Source: Oscillospiraceae bacterium (lineage in GTDB: Bacteria; Bacillota; Clostridia; Oscillospirales; UBA929). Taken from it: a DNA stretch of 64,000 bases. The number at the start of each line of letters is the position of its first letter. Position 1 is the first letter of the stretch. The translations under genes and the position numbers were made by a program. The notes below the pieces were generated by a model. That model was not told the DNA's origin. It saw only the letters and a list, made by a program, of their open reading frames with translations, and ran no database searches. Below, one piece after another: positions 57,381-64,000 of this stretch. The DNA lies in NCBI GenBank assembly GCA_009777475.1, contig WRLU01000005.1:1-64000 (forward strand), written 5' to 3'.

Positions 57381-57587
57381 CTATTTTTCTACCGTAATAA
57401 CACAGTCAGGACAAATCAGGGCGCAAAAGGCGCATCCTATGCACTCCCGCTGGTCAGAAACCTCCACCGGGTGATAACCCTTACTGTTCAGCTTGTCCGC
57501 GCTAAGGTGCAGAATTTTTTTCGGACAGGCCTGCACACAAAGAGAACAGCCCTTGCATCTTGAATCTTCAAATGTCAGTCTTGCCAC
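57381..57587 (-). CDS. 4Fe-4S ferredoxin-type (delta) subunit
   Basis: CKGCSLCVQACP and CIGCAFCALICP. Confidence 0.93.
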   Translation of the reverse strand: MARLTFEDSRCKGCSLCVQACPKKILHLSADKLNSKGYHPVEVSDQRECIGCAFCALICPDCVITVEK

Positions 57588-57656
57588 TGCGAGTCACCTC
57601 CTCATTCATACAACCTCCAGCAACCTGTTTTTTTAGAGGTTGTCTCTGTTCGGCAC

Positions 57657-58313
57657 TTAACTGATCTTCCAGTTAGGCTTGTCGTATATGTCGAGTGCCA
57701 GAAGATTATCCACCCGGCCCGAAAGCTCTTCAACCAAATTGCGCTTCACCGAGGTAAGGCGAACAGGTAAGCCGGACAGCCGGGAAACCTCTCTAGCATA
57801 ACTCAGTGATTGTACCACATCCAGGCCGGTTGTTTCAAGCCCTATATTTGAGTTGTTGATTATAGAGGTGAATTTAACTCTCGCTGCCGCCTCAATTTCT
57901 CTGACAATATGCAAGGTTTCTTTTGGAGTGCCGGATAGTGGGCGATACATATTTACTACTAAAATCATCTCGGCAGTTTGCATTTTTTCCGCCCAGCGGC
58001 CTAAAACTAATGCACCGCGCTCATCCCCGCCTATATCGGCAAAGGCTTGACCCTCAGGACTGTCAAATATAGCTGCGGCAGAGGGTGCCAAGCCAGGCAT
58101 TTCAATGTTTGTCCCGGCATAATCTGAGGAAATCAGATCAATTCCAGCCTGGTTCAGCACATTTTTGATGTCGTTCGACCTAAAATAAGGATTAACAATA
58201 TCTAAATCGCAAAGCACAACCCTTGCCTGTGTTTTTTTTGTATAAAGTGCTAAATTTATGGCCAATTGTGTTTTGCCTGAACCGTAATGGCCTGCTAACG
58301 CAGTAATTTTCAA
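57657..58313 (-). CDS. P-loop ATPase (CobQ/MinD/ParA-like)
   Basis: KITALAGHYGSGKTQLAINLALYTKKTQARVVLCDLDIVNPYFRSND; TTG start with GGGGAG RBS favoured over the 58400 ORF start. Confidence 0.8.
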   Translation of the reverse strand: MKITALAGHYGSGKTQLAINLALYTKKTQARVVLCDLDIVNPYFRSNDIKNVLNQAGIDLISSDYAGTNIEMPGLAPSAAAIFDSPEGQAFADIGGDERGALVLGRWAEKMQTAEMILVVNMYRPLSGTPKETLHIVREIEAAARVKFTSIINNSNIGLETTGLDVVQSLSYAREVSRLSGLPVRLTSVKRNLVEELSGRVDNLLALDIYDKPNWKIS

Positions 58314-58365
58314 TATGGCCCACTCCCCACATAATAATTTGCACAGCATACTTAGACACCGGATA

Positions 58366-58394
58366 AGTATAGCACACAACACCAGTTGCTTCAA
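58366..58394 (-). promoter_or_regulatory. Sigma-A-type promoter of the minus-strand oxidoreductase block
   Basis: Minus strand TTGAAG - 17 bp - TATACT. Confidence 0.6.
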
Positions 58395-58466
58395 GCCCAA
58401 TTTGAAGATTTATATTGCTTTGTTGAGTTGACATAAAACTATAACGAAAAATATTTGTTTTTGCAA

Positions 58467-58474
58467 TTGTCGAG
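58467..58474 (+). promoter_or_regulatory. 0A-box-like sequence upstream of spo0A
   Basis: TTGTCGAG, one mismatch to TTGTCGAA. Confidence 0.3.
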
Positions 58475-58635
58475 AAATGGAAAAAGCTGTATTACGAAAA
58501 ATTAAATATTTTTTTGCAACCTATTGCTTTATTCTTCCAAGTGTGATATTTTAATAATGCAGTCGGTTGAATCCCACCAAATCATAGGGAAAAATCAGTG
58601 GCTGTGAAATATTTATTAGAAAAGGGGAAAAATAA

Positions 58636-59454
58636 ATGAAAAAGAAAATAATGGTTCTTGTAGCGGATAACAATCCGGATTTCACATCACTCTTAGAGGG
58701 CGCGGTACAAAAGGAGAAGGATTTAGAGGTTGTGGGTAAAGCAAAAGATGGCAACCAGACATTGGAAATGATTTCTTCATTACAGCCCGATGTTTTACTT
58801 ATTGACCTCATACTTCCCGAAAAAGACGGCCTTAGCGTCTTGCGGGCTATGCAGGAGAAAAAGATGCCCCGCCGTCCTCAGGTTTTGATTCTTTCAAGCT
58901 TTTTTACAGACAGCGTTGCCAGGGAGGCCAGTGACCTGGGTGCACGGTATTTTCTCGCTAAGCCATGCGAAATGTCTGTGCTGATTGATCAAATACGTTT
59001 TTGGGGACAAAACCCTATCCTCCAATATCCGACACACACCAATATTCCCGCTACCGTTGTGCCAGAGATCACCTTAGAGTCTCAAATCACCTCTATTATT
59101 CATGAAATTGGGGTTCCGGCCCACATCAAGGGTTATCAGTATTTGCGAAAGGCAATTATGGTTTCTGTTTTAGAGCCTGAGGCAATAGGGGCTATTACAA
59201 AAATTCTCTATCCGAGGGTAGCCAAGCATTTTTCCACAACGCCGTCACGAGTCGAGCGTGCTATCCGTCACGCTATTGAGGTCGCTTGGGACCGCGGAGA
59301 TTTGGACGTTTTACAAAGTATTTTTGGCTATACCATAAGCAATACTAAAGGCAAGCCTACAAATTCCGAATTTATCGCCATGATAGCGGACAAGCTGCAG
59401 CTGCAGCGCAAGTCTGAAATTACGTATCTAAGGGCTGATGCCGAATCCAAGTAA
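58636..59454 (+). CDS. spo0A: Sporulation master regulator Spo0A
   Basis: Receiver ([15 protein letters not shown]...[14 protein letters not shown]) plus Spo0A C-terminal domain ([24 protein letters not shown]...[20 protein letters not shown]). Confidence 0.97.
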   Translation: MKKKIMVLVADNNPDFTSLLEGAVQKEKDLEVVGKAKDGNQTLEMISSLQPDVLLIDLILPEKDGLSVLRAMQEKKMPRRPQVLILSSFFTDSVAREASDLGARYFLAKPCEMSVLIDQIRFWGQNPILQYPTHTNIPATVVPEITLESQITSIIHEIGVPAHIKGYQYLRKAIMVSVLEPEAIGAITKILYPRVAKHFSTTPSRVERAIRHAIEVAWDRGDLDVLQSIFGYTISNTKGKPTNSEFIAMIADKLQLQRKSEITYLRADAESK

Positions 59455-59465
59455 TCCCTGAAAAA

Positions 59466-59506
59466 CCTCCCGGCCAGGGTCTGATTGACCCGGAGCGGGA
59501 GGTTTT
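59466..59506 (+). terminator. Intrinsic terminator of spo0A
   Basis: ACCTCCCG..GGGTC-tgatt-GACCC..CGGGAGGT followed by TTTTCG. Confidence 0.8.
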
Positions 59507-59601
59507 CGTTGCGGCAGTGTGCAAGCTTTGTGGCTTTGCATAAATCATAGAGTTTTGAGAATAATACCGGATAATATGAATTGGTATAAGGGGCAAAGTA
59601 T

Positions 59602-60606
59602 ATGCAATTAGGAAAACAAACCTCCGCTTTTTCAAGGCCGGTATATATATACTCCGCCGGCTGTACTGCCGGACATAGGGAAGGGCAAGGGCCGCTTGCC
59701 GGGATATATGATAAAATTTATGAGGAGTCTGCCTTGGGGCTGGAAAGCTGGGAAAAAGCCGAAGCAATTATGCAAAAAGACGCATTTTCATACGCCTTAC
59801 GCAAATCTGGGCTGAGCGAATCTGATTTACGCTATATTTTAGCAGGGGATTTGCTGAGCCAGTGCATAGGCAGTGCCTTTGGGATGAGGGATACATTACT
59901 CCCATTTATCGGGCTGTACGGTGCCTGCTCAACTATGGCAGAAGGGCTGGCTCTCGGTGCAATGCTGGTTGACGGAGGGTTTGCCGATAATCTGGGCGTG
60001 GTTACATCCAGCCATTTTTGCGGTTCGGAGCGACAATTCCGTTTTCCGCTGGAATATGCCGGACAGCGTACCCCAACGGCACAGTGGACAGTAACCGGTG
60101 CCGGTGCCGCTATATTGTCTAAAAACGGCCCGGGTCCTCAAATTACCCATGTAACTATGGGGAAAATAGTTGATATGGGAATCAAGGATGTTTCTTATTT
60201 GGGGGCGGCTATGGCTCCGGCTGCTTATGATACAATGAAAAGCCATTTAGCAGACACAGGAGCCTGCCCCCAAGACTACAACGTGATTGTAACTGGGGAT
60301 TTAGGCTCGGTAGGCGCCGGGATTCTGCGTGATTTATTTTTGAACGATGGCATTGACTTAGGGGAGAGGTACAATGACTGCGGCATGATGATATTTGACC
60401 CGCATGACCGGGAGTTAGCTGCGGGGGGTTCGGGCTGCGGCTGCTCTGCGGTTGTTTTTTGTTCGCATATTCTGAACCAAATGCGCCTAAATAACTGGCA
60501 AAAAGTGCTATTCTGTGGAACCGGGGCTCTTTTTTCGCCTGTTTCAGCCTTACAGGGAGAAAGTATCCCTTCGGTATGTCACGCGGTAAGTCTCTGTAAC
60601 AATTAA
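59602..60606 (+). CDS. spoVAD: Stage V sporulation protein AD
   Basis: PVYIYSAGCTAGHREGQGPLAGIYDKIYEE, LAGDLLSQCIGSAFGMRDTLLPFIGLYGACSTMAEGLALGAMLVDGG. Confidence 0.95.
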   Translation: MQLGKQTSAFSRPVYIYSAGCTAGHREGQGPLAGIYDKIYEESALGLESWEKAEAIMQKDAFSYALRKSGLSESDLRYILAGDLLSQCIGSAFGMRDTLLPFIGLYGACSTMAEGLALGAMLVDGGFADNLGVVTSSHFCGSERQFRFPLEYAGQRTPTAQWTVTGAGAAILSKNGPGPQITHVTMGKIVDMGIKDVSYLGAAMAPAAYDTMKSHLADTGACPQDYNVIVTGDLGSVGAGILRDLFLNDGIDLGERYNDCGMMIFDPHDRELAAGGSGCGCSAVVFCSHILNQMRLNNWQKVLFCGTGALFSPVSALQGESIPSVCHAVSLCNN

Positions 60607-60625
60607 GATCAAGGAGTAAAATATT

Positions 60626-60982
60626 ATGGAATATTTCCGTGCGTTTCTGGTGGGCGGGTTACTTTGTGCCATAGGGCAGGTTTTAATAAGCAAAACCAAG
60701 CTTACTCCTGCTAGGATTTTGGTTTCATATGTTGTGGCGGGCGTAATATTAACCGCATTAGGGCTGTACAAGCCGCTGGTGGATTGGGCAGGTGCGGGTG
60801 CGACTGTGCCTCTGACGGGGTTTGGGTACGCCCTGGCGGCCGGGGTGCGGGAAAGCATCGCCCCCCAGGGCTGGATTGGTGCTGTTTCTGGTGGGCTAAG
60901 TGCCACCTCGGCAGGAATTGCCTCTGCTGTCTTATTCGCATTTTTAGCGGCCTTACTGTCGAGACCGAATGAAAAAAACTAG
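60626..60982 (+). CDS. spoVAE: Stage V sporulation protein AE (SpoVAEb type)
   Basis: FLVGGLLCAIGQVLISKTKLTPARILVSYVVAGVILTALGLYKPLVDWAGAGATVPLTGFG. Confidence 0.95.
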   Translation: MEYFRAFLVGGLLCAIGQVLISKTKLTPARILVSYVVAGVILTALGLYKPLVDWAGAGATVPLTGFGYALAAGVRESIAPQGWIGAVSGGLSATSAGIASAVLFAFLAALLSRPNEKN

Positions 60983-61107
60983 ATAAATCCCCAATAGATG
61001 CCTGATGGCAGCTCAAACTGTCAAATCAGCAGATGGTCACGATGCTTGCCTCGAAGCGATTCGGAACACAGCGCGGGAAGCGCAGGGATTATCGTGTATA
61101 TAGCAAT

Positions 61108-61893
61108 CTAATATACTATGCTCATTAAATTCAACCCGCTGTTCAAGGTGAGCGTTTCTGTGATGCGGGCGATTTCCGCCCTTATCTCATCGCTGCGTTC
61201 CAAGCTGCCGCCGCACTCGATATAGACATTATTACCATTCACTTCATAAGAAGCCATATAGATTACGCTTCGTTCGCCTCTGCTGTTTTCGTGAGTTATA
61301 AAATATCCTGCTGAAACCTGGACGCCATTGATTACAGAAGCCATATGCTGAAACTGCTTGGTTGCCTGCATTTCTGCGATTGAATTGCCGTCTTGCGACA
61401 TGATTATTTTCGTACTAACGTCATCGTATCCTTGGTCGCTACCATCGCTCCCCGAACCCGCCGTGACGTGAATAAGCGTTGTATCAAGTCCCCATCTGTC
61501 ACCCAAAGCGAAAGCACCTTCAGCGTAAAAATCCAAATCCCCAAACGCATCGAAGTACAGCATTTCGCGTTCTTCTTGTGTAAGGCTTCTCATTGAGACA
61601 TCTTCGCCTTCCGCGTAAGCGTAGCACGCCGCGTCCGGTGTACTCGATTTGTAAAAACTAAGCGTTCCGCCGTCCAGTTCTGCCGTGTAGATTGTGCTAC
61701 CAAACCACCCTAAGTTGTTACCAAATATTGCGGTGACGGCAACAACCAATGCTAAGCAAGCTGCAGTGGGCAGTACCCACGCCCAATGTCGTCTGCGGAT
61801 GGGACGAGGGTTGTCTTTCACCCTCGATTCACAGCGGTTCAGCAGTCCATCGTCAGCGGCTCCGATAGCCGCGTATAACATTTCGTTTTTCAT
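61108..61893 (-). CDS. Putative anti-sigma factor-like single-TM protein with extracytoplasmic DUF4367-like domain
   Basis: Cytoplasmic N-terminus, TM (WVLPTAACLALVVAVTAIFG), extracytoplasmic domain; overlaps the upstream sigma gene by 4 bp. Confidence 0.65.
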   Translation of the reverse strand: MKNEMLYAAIGAADDGLLNRCESRVKDNPRPIRRRHWAWVLPTAACLALVVAVTAIFGNNLGWFGSTIYTAELDGGTLSFYKSSTPDAACYAYAEGEDVSMRSLTQEEREMLYFDAFGDLDFYAEGAFALGDRWGLDTTLIHVTAGSGSDGSDQGYDDVSTKIIMSQDGNSIAEMQATKQFQHMASVINGVQVSAGYFITHENSRGERSVIYMASYEVNGNNVYIECGGSLERSDEIRAEIARITETLTLNSGLNLMSIVY

Positions 61894-62504
61894 AAAGTCA
61901 CGTCCTCCTTTTCAAGATGTGCTTTGAGCTTTTGCCGTGTTCTGAACAGGCTTGCTTTGACGTTGTTTTCCTTCATTCCGAAACGAGAAGCAATTTCCGA
62001 AAGCGGTTTGTTATGCCAGTAGCGAAGCAAGAAAATACTGCACTTGCGCTCAGGCAGGCTGTGAAGAAACTGGTTGATAGTCAGCTCCAGTTCCTCGGCT
62101 TCGATTGTTTGCTCAACGGTGTTCGGTGAAGGGATGCACTCGTCCAACTCATTCAACACAAGGGTGAACTCCGAACCGCCGCGCTTTTTGGCCCTGTTCA
62201 TCTTATATTTGTCAAAAGCAAGATGCCGCGTAATCTTTCCAAGAAATAAGGATAGCTTGTTCGGACGCTGCGGCGGTATGGCTTCCCATGCCCGATGCCA
62301 AGTGTCGTTCAAGCACTCCTCTGAATCTTCGCGGTTATTCAAAATCCCATTGGCGATGGCATAACAATAGTTACCGTATTGCCGCGCGGTTTGGGTTATC
62401 GCGGTTTGATTCCGGCTCCAGAATAGGTCGATGATTTCCTCATCCGTCAATTCGTTGTCCTCCTCTCGTTTTATTGAAAGTGCCTTCACCCATATAGACG
62501 ACAA
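61890..62504 (-). CDS. RNA polymerase sigma factor, ECF/sigma-70 family
   Basis: EECLNDTWHRAWEAIPPQRPNKLSLFLGKITRHLAFDKYK; LPERKCSIFLLRYWHNKPLSEIASRFGMKENNVKASLFRTRQKLKAHL. Confidence 0.9.
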   Translation of the reverse strand: MSSIWVKALSIKREEDNELTDEEIIDLFWSRNQTAITQTARQYGNYCYAIANGILNNREDSEECLNDTWHRAWEAIPPQRPNKLSLFLGKITRHLAFDKYKMNRAKKRGGSEFTLVLNELDECIPSPNTVEQTIEAEELELTINQFLHSLPERKCSIFLLRYWHNKPLSEIASRFGMKENNVKASLFRTRQKLKAHLEKEDVTL

Positions 62505-62575
62505 AAACTATGAAAGGTTATTTTATTGTTTGAAATTTATTTTCATGAGTTCATCCCGGTAAAAGAGAATGCGGC

Positions 62576-63832
62576 TTATAACACATCAATACGTTTTTCT
62601 CTCCTTACCACCAGTGCCGCCGCAAGCACTCCAAGCGTTCCAATCGCACCGCACATTACGACCTCCGGCATATCAAACCTACCGACAAATACTCGGTTGA
62701 ACACGATATTGTTGCAACTAAATGCCCTATCAGCCGATAGCACGAGAATCGCCGCAAGAGCCGCACCAACAGGGATGGATTTTATCATCACGGTTACGAT
62801 ATTCGCGGAAAAACGGGCGAGTACAAATGCGAAACAAGCCGTGCCAACGCAAGCGGATATTATCATGCCTCCAAGAAAAATCACATACTGCCCAAAAGTT
62901 ACATCATACATCCACATACCATCCCCGCCGAGCGACATAATGCTCGCATTCCAATATTCAGCAGTCCTCGATAGAAAGACTGCGAATGACATAACGGTTA
63001 AGACTCCCGATAAGACAATTGTGCTTATTCCTGCCGCTGAGAACTGAATGCGAAAGATTTTTCTCCCTACAGCCGACGAGTATTGCAATAGGTTTATCAT
63101 GCGTGAACGGTCTATTATGATTAGCGGAATAATCAATATCATCACCGCAACTAGGGCGAAAACGCCCGTGATTGCCGCATGTAATGAAACCTCTCGCATT
63201 AAATGACCGTTTATCAGGCTGTTGTTCCCTGTTACGCTTAACCTTTCGGCGGCACGAACGACGGCAGGGCGCATATCGTTTTGCGTATATATGTCAAGAT
63301 GCTCCTGTTGGTTGGTATACCGACCCTCGACAGTGCGAAGGCAATCCAGCATCACCAATGGGCTGGAATACCATTCGTCAAGCGTAACTCCTTCGTGTGT
63401 GCCGTGTAACACATCCTGCATATCCATTCGGGCTTGATTTTCCGGCGTAAGCTCCCCGCCTACAAGCATTGAACCGTCCACCAAAACCCAATAGGATTCA
63501 CTTTCATGCCACTCTATAAATTCAGAAAGGGTCTCAATCCCATATTCCGCAAAAAGAGGTTCCGCCGCTATAATAGCATCACCTACGGCATAGATGTCAG
63601 CGTATTTTTTCTGTATGTTAAAATCATCCCATTCATCCGGCTCTAATGTTTCGCCGTACAGTTTGAACATCTCGGTTTGGTATGCGCCGTATATGCCGTG
63701 GGTTTTCAGGCTTTCGTATGAGTCTAAAACGTCCGCTAAAAAGGCAAACCAAGTTATGACGCCAAAGGCGGCGATGACGAGCAGAATACGCCAGTTCCAC
63801 AGCTTTTTCAATTCAAATATAAAAATCCTCAC
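62576..63832 (-). CDS. ABC transporter permease-type membrane protein (GTG start)
   Basis: IFIFELKKLWNWRILLVIAAFGVITW followed by a large loop and C-terminal TM helices; GTGA overlap with the upstream gene. Confidence 0.75.
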   Translation of the reverse strand: MRIFIFELKKLWNWRILLVIAAFGVITWFAFLADVLDSYESLKTHGIYGAYQTEMFKLYGETLEPDEWDDFNIQKKYADIYAVGDAIIAAEPLFAEYGIETLSEFIEWHESESYWVLVDGSMLVGGELTPENQARMDMQDVLHGTHEGVTLDEWYSSPLVMLDCLRTVEGRYTNQQEHLDIYTQNDMRPAVVRAAERLSVTGNNSLINGHLMREVSLHAAITGVFALVAVMILIIPLIIIDRSRMINLLQYSSAVGRKIFRIQFSAAGISTIVLSGVLTVMSFAVFLSRTAEYWNASIMSLGGDGMWMYDVTFGQYVIFLGGMIISACVGTACFAFVLARFSANIVTVMIKSIPVGAALAAILVLSADRAFSCNNIVFNRVFVGRFDMPEVVMCGAIGTLGVLAAALVVRREKRIDVL

Positions 63833-64000
63833 AATAAATCCCTCCGTTTGTATAGTCTTGCGGCAGTAAAACTTGCCGCCGCTAATATAATAAAACACGC
63901 AATCAAGCCGATTGTTTCAAAATGCGCCCAAATAATTTCCGCGCCGCCTTCGGTGAACCAACCGCTTCTGTTCGAGTTTATCCAGAGCATAATCGGCGTT
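63829..64000 (-). CDS. Partial ABC transporter permease (C-terminus only)
   Basis: Minus-strand reading TPIMLWINSNRSGWFTEGGAEIIWAHFETIGLIACFIILAAASFTAARLYKRRDLL*. Confidence 0.55.
   Translation of the reverse strand, partial: TPIMLWINSNRSGWFTEGGAEIIWAHFETIGLIACFIILAAASFTAARLYKRRDLL

Noticed and set aside
1-64000. CRISPR arrays, rRNA or tRNA genes
   Set aside because: No regularly spaced repeats or recognisable tRNA/rRNA sequences were seen by eye; a tRNAscan/Infernal run would be decisive.

Overview
Low-to-mid GC Clostridia-like (Firmicutes) chromosomal window, read by eye from the supplied translations. (A) About 1-9.6 kb looks like the right-hand part of an integrated mobile/conjugative element. 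It carries a lipoprotein and membrane genes, a small serine recombinase, a VirB2/TrbC-like pilin-type membrane protein with a structured leader, an Rpn/PD-(D/E)XK family nuclease gene bounded by inverted repeats, an MT-A70 adenine methyltransferase overlapping a VirD4/TraD-like ATPase, a replication-relaxation-like protein, a TnpW-like small protein and a TnpX-like large serine recombinase. (B) About 9.8-16.6 kb is housekeeping: SPFH + RHH pair, citramalate synthase, metK, 23S rRNA m5U methyltransferase, fumarase alpha. (C) About 16.8-48.3 kb is a nearly continuous chemotaxis/flagellar locus: cheR-cheB-cheD, SLT transglycosylase, flgBC-fliEFGHIJ, a MotE-like protein, fliK-flgDE-flbD-motAB-fliLMY-cheY-fliOPQR-flhBAFG, SigD-family sigma factor and two uncharacterised proteins. 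(D) About 48.4-58.4 kb is a minus-strand block: AddA, TagH/TagG-like exporter, LicD, TtcA-like, 2-oxoacid:ferredoxin oxidoreductase subunits and a P-loop ATPase. (E) About 58.6-64 kb has spo0A, spoVAD-spoVAE, an ECF sigma/anti-sigma pair and ABC permeases. The most interesting unexplained signals are the mutually exclusive stems in the leader of the pilin-like gene (2548-2675), the Rpn gene bounded by 13-bp inverted repeats and hairpins (2710-3762), the palindromes at the SPFH/RHH promoter, and a MotE-like protein with a long lysine-rich N-terminus. No tRNA, rRNA or CRISPR array was recognised. Nothing was checked with database searches.
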